Positions 52,856 through 62,088 of a DNA stretch of 64,000 nt are shown here, in pieces; position 1 is the first letter of the stretch, and every line of letters starts with the position of its first letter. The notes beneath the pieces were generated by a model. It did no database searches, had not been told where the DNA came from, and worked only from the letters and a program-made list of their open reading frames with translations. The DNA is from Rhizobiaceae bacterium. Lineage in GTDB: Bacteria; Pseudomonadota; Alphaproteobacteria; Rhizobiales; Rhizobiaceae. The stretch spans positions 54,894-118,893 of the forward strand of contig JAMLJA010000015.1 of the NCBI GenBank assembly GCA_023953905.1, written 5' to 3'. Both the position numbers and the translations under genes were made by a program.

Positions 52856-55303
52856 ATGCCAGCTTTCTCCCAAGGCTTGGAAAAGGCGCTGCATCAGGCG
52901 CTGACGTTTGCCAATGAACGTCACCACGAATATGCGACGCTCGAACATTTGCTGCTGGCATTGATCGACGACAGTGAAGCTGCCGCCGTCATGCGGGCAT
53001 GCAATGTCGATCTTGACGAACTCAAGCAGACAGTCGTCGCCTATATCGACACGGAACTCGACAATCTCGTCACTGGATATGACGAGGACTCCAAGCCGAC
53101 TGCCGGCTTCCAGCGGGTCATTCAGCGTGCGGTGATCCATGTTCAGTCGTCTGGGCGCGAGGAGGTGTCGGGCGCAAACGTGCTTGTGGCGATATTCGCC
53201 GAGCGCGAGAGCCATGCCGCGTACTTCCTGCAGGAACAGCAGATGACGCGCTACGACGCCGTCAACTATATTTCCCACGGTATCGCAAAGCGCCCCGGAG
53301 CGGGCGATGCGCGCACACCGCGCGGCGCCGACGATGAGCAATCCGGCCAGCCGGGCGCAGAACCCGGCGAAGAGGGCGGCAAGAAGAAGCAACAGGATGC
53401 GCTGACCGCCTATTGCGTCAATTTGAACAAGAAGGCGCAGGCGGGGAAGATCGATCCGTTGATTGGTCGCGAGACCGAGATCAACCGCACCATCCAGGTG
53501 CTTTGCCGTCGTTCCAAGAACAATCCGCTGTATGTAGGCGATCCTGGAGTGGGCAAGACCGCCATCGCCGAAGGCTTGGCCAAGCGTATTGTCGAAGGCG
53601 ATGTCCCCAAAGTGCTGTCGGACGCGACGATCTTTGCGCTCGATATGGGCACGTTGCTTGCCGGCACCCGCTATCGCGGAGATTTCGAAGAGCGGCTGAA
53701 GCAGGTCGTCAAGGAACTGGAGGAATATCCGGGCGCGGTCCTGTTCATCGACGAGATCCATACTGTTATCGGGGCAGGGGCAACTTCGGGCGGCGCGATG
53801 GATGCATCGAATCTGCTCAAGCCTGCTCTATCGTCCGGAGCGATCCGGTGCATAGGCTCGACGACATACAAGGAGTTCCGCCAGTTCTTCGAGAAGGATC
53901 GCGCGCTGGTACGCCGGTTCCAGAAGATCGACGTGAATGAGCCCACCGTCGATGACGCCATCGAGATCATGAAGGGCCTCAAGCCCTATTATGAGGACTT
54001 CCACAAGGTGAAGTTCACCAATGAGGCGATCAAGGCGGCGGTCGAGCTCTCGGCGCGTTACATCAATGACAGGAAGCTCCCCGACAAGGCGATCGATGTG
54101 ATCGACGAGACGGGCGCCTCGCAGATGCTGCTTCCCGAAACGAAACGAAAGAAGATGATCTCGGTGAAGGAAATCGAGGCGACGATCGCCACGATGGCCA
54201 GAATTCCGCCCAAGACCGTTTCGGCGGATGACGAGCAGGTTCTGGCCGGCCTTGAAATAGAGCTCAAGCGTGTCGTCTACGGTCAGGATACCGCGATCAC
54301 CGCGCTCGCTTCGGCCATCAAGCTGGCGCGTGCGGGACTGCGTGAGCCGGACAAGCCGATCGGCTGCTACCTGTTCTCCGGCCCGACCGGCGTCGGCAAA
54401 ACGGAGGTCGCGAAGCAGCTTGCATCGTCGCTCGGCGTGGAAATGCTGCGATTTGACATGTCGGAGTATATGGAGCGCCATACCGTCAGCCGTCTGATCG
54501 GCGCGCCTCCCGGTTATGTCGGGTTCGATCAGGGTGGTCTTCTGACCGATGGCGTCGACCAGCATCCGCATTGCGTGTTGCTGCTCGACGAAATCGAGAA
54601 GGCGCATCCCGACCTGTTCAACATTCTGTTGCAGGTCATGGACCACGGCAAACTTACCGACCACAACGGCAAGCAGATCGACTTCCGAAACGTGATCCTG
54701 ATTATGACCACGAATGCGGGCGCGTCGGACATGCAGCGGGCCGCCATCGGATTCGGCTCGTCGCGGCGCGAGGGTGACGATGTGGAGGCAATCAACCGTC
54801 TCTTCACGCCGGAGTTCCGCAACCGTCTGGACGCGATCATCCCGTTTGGCTCCCTGCCGGTTCCGGTTATCCACCAGGTGGTGCAGAAGTTCGTCATGCA
54901 GTTGGAAGCACAGCTTGCCGATCGCGGCGTGACCTTCGATCTCGCACCCGAGGCGATCGCCTGGCTTGCCGACAAGGGCTATGACGAACGCATGGGCGCA
55001 CGGCCACTCGGTCGTGTCATCCAGGAGCACATCAAGAAGCCATTGGCCGATGAGGTGCTTTTCGGAAAGCTCAAGAAGGGTGGCACGGTGCGCGTGACCG
55101 TCGAGGGCGACGATCTGAAGCTCGAGACATTGTCCGATGAGGTGCCGGTAAAGCCCAAGAAGGAAGAGCCGGAAAAGCCTGTGGTCAGAAAGCCGCGGGC
55201 CAAGAAGGCAACGCCTAAGAAAACCGTCACAGCGAAGCCCAAGGCTCCGACAGGAAAAGGCTCAAAGCGAAGCCTCGTGCCGCAACTTCCCAGAAAGAGC
55301 TAA
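52856..55303 (+). CDS. clpA: ATP-dependent Clp protease ATP-binding subunit ClpA
   Basis: AAA+ unfoldase of 815 residues: N domain (1-145) that binds ClpS, then D1 with Walker A GDPGVGKT at 228-235, then D2 with Walker A GPTGVGKT near 508. It feeds substrates to ClpP. Compared with E. coli ClpA (758 residues) it has an acidic/glycine linker after the N domain and an extra C-terminal tail of about 50 residues rich in Lys and Pro (from about 763). Co-transcribed with clpS. The product is expected to work in cell-cycle and N-degron proteolysis. Confidence 0.97.
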   Translation: MPAFSQGLEKALHQALTFANERHHEYATLEHLLLALIDDSEAAAVMRACNVDLDELKQTVVAYIDTELDNLVTGYDEDSKPTAGFQRVIQRAVIHVQSSGREEVSGANVLVAIFAERESHAAYFLQEQQMTRYDAVNYISHGIAKRPGAGDARTPRGADDEQSGQPGAEPGEEGGKKKQQDALTAYCVNLNKKAQAGKIDPLIGRETEINRTIQVLCRRSKNNPLYVGDPGVGKTAIAEGLAKRIVEGDVPKVLSDATIFALDMGTLLAGTRYRGDFEERLKQVVKELEEYPGAVLFIDEIHTVIGAGATSGGAMDASNLLKPALSSGAIRCIGSTTYKEFRQFFEKDRALVRRFQKIDVNEPTVDDAIEIMKGLKPYYEDFHKVKFTNEAIKAAVELSARYINDRKLPDKAIDVIDETGASQMLLPETKRKKMISVKEIEATIATMARIPPKTVSADDEQVLAGLEIELKRVVYGQDTAITALASAIKLARAGLREPDKPIGCYLFSGPTGVGKTEVAKQLASSLGVEMLRFDMSEYMERHTVSRLIGAPPGYVGFDQGGLLTDGVDQHPHCVLLLDEIEKAHPDLFNILLQVMDHGKLTDHNGKQIDFRNVILIMTTNAGASDMQRAAIGFGSSRREGDDVEAINRLFTPEFRNRLDAIIPFGSLPVPVIHQVVQKFVMQLEAQLADRGVTFDLAPEAIAWLADKGYDERMGARPLGRVIQEHIKKPLADEVLFGKLKKGGTVRVTVEGDDLKLETLSDEVPVKPKKEEPEKPVVRKPRAKKATPKKTVTAKPKAPTGKGSKRSLVPQLPRKS

Positions 55304-55332
55304 TTCTCGGAAGCTCACGAACAATCGATGCA

Positions 55333-55359
55333 AAGGCCGCCCGATGGGCGGCCTTCTTT
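55333..55359 (+). terminator. Terminator after clpA
   Basis: Ten-base perfect stem AAGGCCGCCC / GGGCGGCCTT with a three-base loop, followed by CTTTG, 29 bases after the clpA stop. Confidence 0.8.
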
Positions 55360-55419
55360 GTTACATGCCAACTCGCATTTGCGCATGCCGGACGCGATAC
55401 CTTGTGGTATCGCGGGTTC

Positions 55420-56160
55420 ATGTCCATCGAAGGCGATATTCCAACTGCGGCGTTGCGCCTTCGCTGGTTCTTCCGTGGCGCACTCAAAACGATTTCTCTG
55501 CCGGGCTTTCTCCTCGCGATTTCCTTTGTCGGGTTCAGTGGTCTGGCCGCCGAGTCTGGATTCACGGTCACGCAGGTCGTGTTCATGACGGGAGTGGTTT
55601 GGGCGATCCCGGCGAAAGTGGTCCTGATCGGCGCGGTGATGTCGGGCAACACTCTACCAGCTGCCGCGCTAGCCGTGGCGCTGTCATCGGTTCGGCTGAT
55701 GCCAATGGTCGTTGTGTTGATCCCGGAAATTCGCGGCCCGCGCACGCCACGCTGGGTGCTCTACGCCCTGTCGCATCTGGTGGCGGTCACGTCGTGGGTG
55801 TTGGCCCTGGAGACCCTTCGAAATGTCCCGCGAAACCTGCGAACTTCATACTATTTCGGGATCGGATCGACGCTGGTGGCCACGAATATGGTGGTAGTGT
55901 TCCTGACCTTCTCTGTGGCGGAGCACTTGCCCCCGCTTCTGTCAGCCTCGCTACTTTTTCTGACGCCAATCTACTTTCTGACCTCTCTGTGGTCATCGTC
56001 GCGCGAGCGATCCGGGAAATTCGCCATGGTGTTTGGGATGGTTCTTGGCCCGGGCTTTCACACACTGTTGCCTGGTGCCGATCTCTTCATCGGCGGTATC
56101 GTCGGCGGACTGGCCGCCTATGGTGCACATCGGATTATCCGGGCGAGGAGCACCGCATGA
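55420..56160 (+). CDS. AzlC-family branched-chain amino acid exporter, large subunit
   Basis: Membrane protein of 246 residues with about six hydrophobic helices and the AzlC signature FVGFSGLAAESGFTVTQVVFM near the N terminus. AzlC-AzlD pairs (BrnFE type) export branched-chain amino acids and analogues. The frame opens at a GTG at 55402; the ATG at 55420 gives the better N terminus. Its stop overlaps the AzlD start (ATGA). Confidence 0.88.
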   Translation: MSIEGDIPTAALRLRWFFRGALKTISLPGFLLAISFVGFSGLAAESGFTVTQVVFMTGVVWAIPAKVVLIGAVMSGNTLPAAALAVALSSVRLMPMVVVLIPEIRGPRTPRWVLYALSHLVAVTSWVLALETLRNVPRNLRTSYYFGIGSTLVATNMVVVFLTFSVAEHLPPLLSASLLFLTPIYFLTSLWSSSRERSGKFAMVFGMVLGPGFHTLLPGADLFIGGIVGGLAAYGAHRIIRARSTA

Positions 56161-56507
56161 CATTTGACGCCCTCGACACCTGGTGGTGGCCCTATCTGTT
56201 CATCCTTCTGGGCGGGTGGCTTGCCACGGACAGTTTCCGGTTTCTAGGCGTCTATCTGGGTGGACGCCTGTCGGAAACATCAGAGGTGATGGTTCTGGTT
56301 CGCGCCATCGCGACCGCCTTTGTTGCGGCGGTCATCGGCAATCTGATTGTGTTCCCCGGAGGCGAACTGCGCGCAACGCCCATAGCTTTGCGGATTGGCG
56401 CCGCAGCGATCGGATTTGTGACGTTTCTGTTGGTGCGCCGGTCAGTTCTGGCCGGCGTGGTTGCGGCCGAAATCGTACTGGCAGCCGGTATCATGCTCAC
56501 GATGTAG
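56157..56507 (+). CDS. AzlD-family branched-chain amino acid exporter, small subunit
   Basis: Membrane protein of 116 residues with about four hydrophobic helices, matching AzlD, the small partner of AzlC. Start and stop overlap (ATGA) with azlC shows translational coupling. A longer frame runs through azlC in another register and is not real. Confidence 0.85.
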   Translation: MTFDALDTWWWPYLFILLGGWLATDSFRFLGVYLGGRLSETSEVMVLVRAIATAFVAAVIGNLIVFPGGELRATPIALRIGAAAIGFVTFLLVRRSVLAGVVAAEIVLAAGIMLTM

Positions 56508-56533
56508 CGTCGCGATACCGCTGACAGGGTCGC

Positions 56534-56965
56534 TCAGCTCGCGAGCGCGGCCCGGATACGCTGAGCGTTTGCGGCAAGAACGCCGGCGTCTTCCATGGTG
56601 CCGGTATGCGGCTTTAACGGGACGCCATCAAAGCGTGGGATGACGTGGACGTGCAGATGAAACACGACCTGTCCGCCGGCCGATTCGTTAAACTGCTGTA
56701 TCGTGACGCCATCCGCCGAAAAAGCCTTCATGCAGGCTCGCGCCAGTTTCTGGGTCGTTGATGCGACTGCGGCGAGGCTGGCTGGCTCGACATCAAGAAT
56801 GTTGCGTGCGGGCTGCTTGGGGATGACCAGGCAATGACCGTCACCACGGGGCATGATGTCCATGAAGGCAAATGTATCCGCGTCTTCATAGAGTTTTTGG
56901 CACGGCAATTCGCCACGCAGGATCTTGGAGAAGACGTTTTCAGGATCGTATTCAGGACGGCTCAT
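56534..56965 (-). CDS. HIT family protein
   Basis: Protein of 143 residues with the histidine-triad active site HLHVHVIPR near residue 98 and the typical DIMPRGDGHCLVIPK segment. HIT proteins hydrolyse nucleotide phosphoramidates or related AMP conjugates (Hint branch). The ATG at 56965 has AGAGGATTTCC upstream; the longer frame to 57088 is ignored. Convergent with azlD. Confidence 0.92.
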   Translation of the reverse strand: MSRPEYDPENVFSKILRGELPCQKLYEDADTFAFMDIMPRGDGHCLVIPKQPARNILDVEPASLAAVASTTQKLARACMKAFSADGVTIQQFNESAGGQVVFHLHVHVIPRFDGVPLKPHTGTMEDAGVLAANAQRIRAALAS

Positions 56966-57131
56966 GGAAATCCTCTGAAATGTCGGTCGGAATATGTTGA
57001 GTGCTTGCGTCGTTACCGTCAATCTTGCGCGTTCGCAAAGCGCGAATGCGCTGCTTCGATTTGATCGCTCAAGAGCGCGCCCCTCCATCGGAGATGAATG
57101 ACACTACCCGTCGTGCCCGCAGTGTCAGGTC

Positions 57132-58334
57132 TCAGCTCTTCTTGAATGGCGTGTGTTCGTCGAGATATTCGGCCATCATTTCGACCTCGCGGCGCTCGCG
57201 CTCAAGATAGTCGGCGACGGCCTTTCGCAAGCCCGGATGCGAGATGTAGTGGGCCGAATGGGTGGTGACGGGAACATATCCGCGCGCGAGTTTATGTTCG
57301 CCTTGAGCCCCGGCCTCGACGACCTTCAGCTTACGCTGGATCGCAAATTCAATTGCCTGATGGTAACAGACTTCGAAGTGCAGAAACGGGTGATCCTCCA
57401 CACAGCCCCAGTTGCGACCATACAGCGTGTCCGAGCCGATGAAGTTGATGGCTCCGGCGACATAGCGTCCTGCCCGCTTGGCCATCACCAGCAATACATC
57501 CTCCGCCATGCGTTCTCCGATGAGGGAGAAGAATGCACGGTTGAGATATGGACGGCCCCATTTGCGGCTGCCCGTGTCCACATAGAATGAGTAAAAATCG
57601 TCCCACACCGATTCGGTGATGTCTTTGCCGGTCAGCCTGTCGATAGTGATGCCCGCAGCCAATGCCTCGCGCCGCTCCTTCTTGAGCGCTTTGCGTTTGC
57701 GCGAGGCGAGCGTGGCGAGAAAGTCGTCATAGCTGCCATAACCATTGAAGAAGTGGAATTGCTGATCGGTGCGCGCCAGGAAGCCCGCTTCACTCAGCGC
57801 CTCCATGTCAGGCGCCTCGGCGAAAGTGACATGCGCCGACGACACCCCCAGACGGTCGGTGACCATCTTGAGCCCTGACGCCAATGTGGAGCGCACCGCT
57901 TCGGGCGCGATCTCATCGCGCACCATCAGGCGCGGACCGGTCGCCGGCGTGAAAGGTATCGCGGCCTGAAGCTTCGGATAATAGCTGCCGCCGGCGCGTT
58001 CCAGCGCATCCGCCCAACCATGATCGAAAACATATTCGCCCTGACTATGGGATTTCAAATAACAGGGCAGAGCGCCCAGAAGCGCCCCGTCAGAACGCTC
58101 GAGTCGCAAGTGGTGACCTTGCCATCCTGAACGCGGCACTGCGCATCCGGAATCTTCCAGCGCGGTCAAAAAACCGTATGAAACAAAGGGATTATAAGGC
58201 GATGCCAAACTCGATCGGTTGGCTCCGGCGAGTGCCGACCACTCTTCGCGTCGGAACTCGCCAATGCTGGAAACCGCGCGGATGATGTAGGAATCATCCG
58301 GCGATTGTGCCCGTGCATCGGTTTCGCCATCCAT
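57132..58334 (-). CDS. GNAT-fold protein of the DUF482 / peptidogalycan-biosynthesis group
   Basis: Protein of 400 residues recognised as DUF482 (COG3146), a double-GNAT-fold family related to FemX-type aminoacyltransferases. Conserved segments are NPFVSYGFLTALEDSGC, the basic SRKRKALKKERREA, and YGRNWGCVEDHPFLHFEVCYHQAIEFAI. The substrate is unknown. It is the last of a minus-strand run that also has the glycerophosphodiesterase and RidA genes; the gap to the former is 45 bases. Confidence 0.88.
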   Translation of the reverse strand: MDGETDARAQSPDDSYIIRAVSSIGEFRREEWSALAGANRSSLASPYNPFVSYGFLTALEDSGCAVPRSGWQGHHLRLERSDGALLGALPCYLKSHSQGEYVFDHGWADALERAGGSYYPKLQAAIPFTPATGPRLMVRDEIAPEAVRSTLASGLKMVTDRLGVSSAHVTFAEAPDMEALSEAGFLARTDQQFHFFNGYGSYDDFLATLASRKRKALKKERREALAAGITIDRLTGKDITESVWDDFYSFYVDTGSRKWGRPYLNRAFFSLIGERMAEDVLLVMAKRAGRYVAGAINFIGSDTLYGRNWGCVEDHPFLHFEVCYHQAIEFAIQRKLKVVEAGAQGEHKLARGYVPVTTHSAHYISHPGLRKAVADYLERERREVEMMAEYLDEHTPFKKS

Positions 58335-58379
58335 GCCCTTTAATTACGCTTCGCAGGTGCGAAAACAAGCGGGCGCCAA

Positions 58380-59102
58380 TCACGAAACCGCGCCGGGTTC
58401 GAATCCCTCGAATGTCATCTGGTCGGCATTGGCAAAAGTGGTCGCACGCGCCGCCTGATCACGAACGGTCCATGTGATCACGGGCATGTTCAGCCGATCG
58501 CGCACGAAGGACACGAAGCGGTTGGGCAGATGAGCAACACTGTAGGAAACGAAATCAATGTCATGGGCGAGCATGGAAAAATGAGCTTCAATCTCGTGTT
58601 CCTCAGATCCGCCAGCTGTCAGCCCTGCAGGAATGTGCGGTGCCTCGCGCTTGAATTCCCGGATCAACCAGTGATCGAAGGACATGATCGCGACCTTGCC
58701 GGAATAGGTCCGCAACGCCTTGGCGACTTCGCGAATCAGCCCGGCATCATGGCCGGGAATGCCTTTGATCTCGATTACAAGCGGCACGCGACCGGCAACC
58801 AGATCAAGCATCTCGGTCAGCCGTGGCGCGTGATCTGCGGTCCCGCCAATGCGCAGCGCCGCCATCTCTGCGGCCGTGCGCTGCCAGATGAAGCCATCCG
58901 TGCCTGTCAATCGTTTCAGCGTATCGTCATGAAACACGATCGGCACCCCGTCTGACGAAAGGTGGACGTCGCATTCTATGGCAAAGCCATGTTCAGCCGC
59001 GCGGGAGAACGCGGACAGCGTGTTCTCCCAGATCTTGTCGTTCATGTCGTGATAGCCACGGTGCGCTATCGGCCTTTCCGTTAGCCAGCCAAGGTCGGCC
59101 AT
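58380..59102 (-). CDS. Glycerophosphodiester phosphodiesterase
   Basis: TIM-barrel enzyme of 240 residues. The GDPD signature is complete: PIAHRGYHDMN with HRG, ENTLSAFSRAAEHG, IECDVHLSSDG and VPIVFHDDTLKR. It has no signal peptide, so it is cytosolic. It splits glycerophosphodiesters to glycerol-3-phosphate and an alcohol. The ATG at 59102 lies seven bases from the RidA stop, so the two are co-transcribed. Confidence 0.93.
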   Translation of the reverse strand: MADLGWLTERPIAHRGYHDMNDKIWENTLSAFSRAAEHGFAIECDVHLSSDGVPIVFHDDTLKRLTGTDGFIWQRTAAEMAALRIGGTADHAPRLTEMLDLVAGRVPLVIEIKGIPGHDAGLIREVAKALRTYSGKVAIMSFDHWLIREFKREAPHIPAGLTAGGSEEHEIEAHFSMLAHDIDFVSYSVAHLPNRFVSFVRDRLNMPVITWTVRDQAARATTFANADQMTFEGFEPGAVS

Positions 59103-59109
59103 TCTTGCC

Positions 59110-59574
59110 TCACGCGACTTCGATGATTGCTTCGATTTCAACGGCTGCGTCGAACGGCAGGGAGGGCACCCCGACCGCGGAGCGGGCATGCTTGCCACGC
59201 GAGCCCAGTGCGGCCACGAGAAAGTCGGAGGCGCCATTGGCAACGAGGTGCTGTTCTGTGAATTCCGGATCAGACGAAACGAAAGCCGTGATCTTTACGA
59301 TTCGCACTATCTTCTCCAGATCGCCGAGCGCCGATTTGGCCTGAGCCAGAATGTTGATCGCGCAGAGCTTTGCCGCTTCCTGACCGCGCGCCACGTCGAC
59401 ATCCTTGCCGAGTTTCCCGGTAATGGCGACCTTGCCGTCCTTCATCGGCAACTGGCCGGAGGTGAGCAAAAGGCTCTGGGTGTGCATGAACGGTACGTAG
59501 TTTGCGGCAGGGGCGGCAGCCGCCGGCAGTGAGACACCCAGTCCGTTAAGGCGTTGCTCGATAGTCTCAGTCAT
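59110..59574 (-). CDS. RidA family protein
   Basis: Protein of 154 residues of the YjgF/YER057c/UK114 family, longer than canonical RidA and matching the YjgH/TdcF-like branch with an N-terminal MTETIEQRLNGLGVSLP. It lacks the obvious RidA catalytic Arg at the usual place in what I can align, so deamination of 2-aminoacrylate is not assured. ATG at 59574 with GAGG nine bases upstream. It precedes the glycerophosphodiesterase gene. Confidence 0.87.
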   Translation of the reverse strand: MTETIEQRLNGLGVSLPAAAAPAANYVPFMHTQSLLLTSGQLPMKDGKVAITGKLGKDVDVARGQEAAKLCAINILAQAKSALGDLEKIVRIVKITAFVSSDPEFTEQHLVANGASDFLVAALGSRGKHARSAVGVPSLPFDAAVEIEAIIEVA

Positions 59575-59708
59575 TCCTGTAGGCCTCATTAGTTGGGGGC
59601 AATCGGTGATCCTGCGCGGCAAGGTGCAATTTTTGCCTCGCTTCCGCCACGACTATTTCTATGGTCAAAGAAGCTATTGCGGCATGCGCCGCCGATTTGG
59701 AGTGATTC

Positions 59709-60530
59709 ATGCGCGCTTCGCGCCTTGCCCTGGCCTTCTTTCCGCTCGCATTCGCAATTCCCTCGGTATCTCACGCAAGTCCGCTTGCGCCGCACCGGGC
59801 CGTATATGACCTGGCGCTGGATCAGGCATCCGAGCGATCGGGCATTACCGACATCACCGGTCGCATGGTCTACGAGTTCAACGGTTCGGCCTGCGAAGGC
59901 TATACAGTCAAGTTTCGATTTGTGACCCAGATCCAGACCCGCGACGTGTCGCGACTCACCGATCAGCAGACGACGACGTTTGAGGATGGCGAGGGTAAGA
60001 ATTTCAGCTTTGTGACCCGCTCGTTCGTGGATCAGAATCCCGAAAGCGAAACCAAAGGCACCGCGGAGCTGGAGGGCGACAAGCTGGTCGTCAGTCTCGA
60101 GAAGCCCGAGGAGGGGATGATTGATCTGCCGACGACGCAGTTCCCGACCGCTCATTTGGAAGAAATGATCAGAAAGGCCAAGGCGGGCGAGACCTTCTAT
60201 AACACCAGCCTTTTCGACGGGTCGGAGGATGCCGACCGCGTCATGACGACCACAGTGGTCGTCGGTAAGAAGCAGGTCCCGCTGGATAGCGATCCCGAAA
60301 AGAAGGTACTGGGCAGCCTGGCTTCGGATGGCTTCTGGCCGGTCGACATTGCCTATTTCGACGAATCGAAAACCGGCGGCGAGGAAACGCCCGAATACAG
60401 GATCAGCTTCAAGTTGCATGAGAACGGCATGAGCCGCGATCTCGTGATGGACTATGGTGACTTCGCCATGAAGGGCACGCTCGTCAATCTGGCACTGTTT
60501 CCCCAATCTGAGCCAAAGACCTGCAAATAG
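59709..60530 (+). CDS. eipB: Cell envelope integrity protein EipB (DUF1849)
   Basis: Periplasmic protein of 273 residues: signal peptide to about residue 23 (SVSHA-SPLAPHRAVYDL), then the DUF1849 spiral beta domain. The two conserved cysteines are Cys62 (GSACEGY) and Cys272 at the very end (PKTCK), which form a disulfide in Brucella EipB. There it is needed for envelope integrity and virulence. Conserved segments include YEFNGSACEGYTVKFRF and SDGFWPVDIAYFD. Single gene followed by an acyltransferase-like gene. Confidence 0.93.
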   Translation: MRASRLALAFFPLAFAIPSVSHASPLAPHRAVYDLALDQASERSGITDITGRMVYEFNGSACEGYTVKFRFVTQIQTRDVSRLTDQQTTTFEDGEGKNFSFVTRSFVDQNPESETKGTAELEGDKLVVSLEKPEEGMIDLPTTQFPTAHLEEMIRKAKAGETFYNTSLFDGSEDADRVMTTTVVVGKKQVPLDSDPEKKVLGSLASDGFWPVDIAYFDESKTGGEETPEYRISFKLHENGMSRDLVMDYGDFAMKGTLVNLALFPQSEPKTCK

Positions 60531-60600
60531 ATCCTCTCATGGCTTTGCGCGTCGATTTGGTCGGTTTTCGGGAATAGCTTGCAGCCCGGTTTAGCGCGAG

Positions 60601-61914
60601 GTGTCAGTGCCCGGAATTGATGTCTTTGTTCCGCCGTCACCCAAACGCTGGATGATCGCGACGACGTCGGTGATCAATCGGGTTGCCATGCTTCGTGGCG
60701 TGCCGCGATTGCGCGATCTTTGGCCATTCTCGCTGATTCCCGGTATCCGCGGCATCTCAGATGTCCGTGTGATCGATCTCCCGGAAAAAGACCTGTTACG
60801 CCTGAAATCGGTCTGCGGCCAAGGCAAGGCAACGTTCATCGCACCAAGCCATCCAGAGTTCTTCACCGACTGGATGATCGACAAGGAACTTCTGTGGCGC
60901 GCTGCCCCGATGGCCGCATCCTGGGCAACGCACGGCGTCGTCAATGGCATGGGCGGCCTGATGCAACGTTTCTGGCTGGCCAACAACCTGATTGCGCAGA
61001 TCCCCGGAAACACAGATGCAGCCCGTCGCTATTCCGTTGAATGGGCGGCCAAAGGCCATGGTGTACTCCTGCATCCCGAAGGCGCTGTTGGATGGCACAA
61101 TGATTACGTCGCGCGGCTGCTTCCCGGCGCGGTTGAAATGGCTGCTGCCGCGCTCCAGCTGGGTGCAGCGTCGCAAGCCGATTTCAGGGCGTTTGTCGTG
61201 CCGGTGGTCTGGAAACTGGTGTTTTTGAAGGATGCCGAGCCGGGTCTCCAGAAAGAAGCCGGATATGTGGAACGAAGCTTGGGACTCGCTTCTGGCAATG
61301 GAAAGTCGAGTGCCGAAAGGGTGTTCGATATCTATGATGCACTGATCCTTAGGGAGTTTCGGAAATACGATCTGACGACGTCTCGAACAGCGTCTTTGCG
61401 TCACCGGCAGGCCGCACTGATCGAAATCCTGTCGCAGATGCTGGCTGAAGCGTTGGGACCAACTTCGCCTCGCGAGTCGGGGGTGCAGGACCTTCTTCGC
61501 GCTGCCCGCCGCTGGTTGCGCGAGAGCCGGTCGCCCGAAAAAACTCACCGCGCTGAAGTGAAGGAACTGGCCGATGATCTCGCGAGACTTTTGCGGCTGG
61601 GCAGTTTTGCATTCGAGTCGAAAGACATCACGCAGGAACAGGTGGCGGAGCATCTGAAGCGTCTGCGCAACGACTATTGCGTGGGTTCGCTGCGCGATTC
61701 GATCAATCGCTTTCTTCCGCGCCCCGTGGCGCCGCGTCGCGCGATCATTCGCGTTGCCGAACCAATCGAGATTACCAAGTCCCGGCCGAATACCGATGAG
61801 GCTTTGATCGAATTGCGCAATCGTCTCCAATTCGAGCTGGATGCGATAAACGAGGATTTGCGCCGAGAGGGCGCGTTTCGGACGCAGGTGAACCTGTTCC
61901 ACCGGCCAGACTAG
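60601..61914 (+). CDS. Acyltransferase-like protein of unknown function
   Basis: Protein of 437 residues. The N-terminal half resembles a divergent PlsC-type acyltransferase: TFIAPSHPEFFTDWMIDKELL at about 78-97 with His84 and Asp90 five residues apart (the classic HxxxxD has four), and a later LLHPEGAVGW at about 156-165 like the FPEG motif. The second half is helical (about 250-400) and I cannot name it. No signal peptide; the start is a GTG at 60601 with a weak site. It follows eipB by 70 bases, so a link with envelope lipid work is possible but unproven. Confidence 0.65.
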   Translation: MSVPGIDVFVPPSPKRWMIATTSVINRVAMLRGVPRLRDLWPFSLIPGIRGISDVRVIDLPEKDLLRLKSVCGQGKATFIAPSHPEFFTDWMIDKELLWRAAPMAASWATHGVVNGMGGLMQRFWLANNLIAQIPGNTDAARRYSVEWAAKGHGVLLHPEGAVGWHNDYVARLLPGAVEMAAAALQLGAASQADFRAFVVPVVWKLVFLKDAEPGLQKEAGYVERSLGLASGNGKSSAERVFDIYDALILREFRKYDLTTSRTASLRHRQAALIEILSQMLAEALGPTSPRESGVQDLLRAARRWLRESRSPEKTHRAEVKELADDLARLLRLGSFAFESKDITQEQVAEHLKRLRNDYCVGSLRDSINRFLPRPVAPRRAIIRVAEPIEITKSRPNTDEALIELRNRLQFELDAINEDLRREGAFRTQVNLFHRPD

Positions 61915-62088
61915 GCGTCATTTTGCTCGGACTGGCCACGCGCCTTGCGTTTGGGTCGATCTGCCTCTATATGCGCGCTCATTCCACACGCGGGCTTTGG
62001 TGTCTGTCCGGGAGAAATCCGGCTGATACCTCCGGTGGCGGCGAGAGCCGTCGATGTTCGCGGAGGCCAACCGGAAAGGAAACTTAGA

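Noticed and set aside
53828..55030. Open frame of 400 codons opposite clpA
   Set aside because: Antisense shadow of a conserved AAA+ gene with no motif of its own.
55344..56156. Long upstream frame continuous with azlD
   Set aside because: It runs in a second register through azlC, which has clear membrane-protein character in its own frame.
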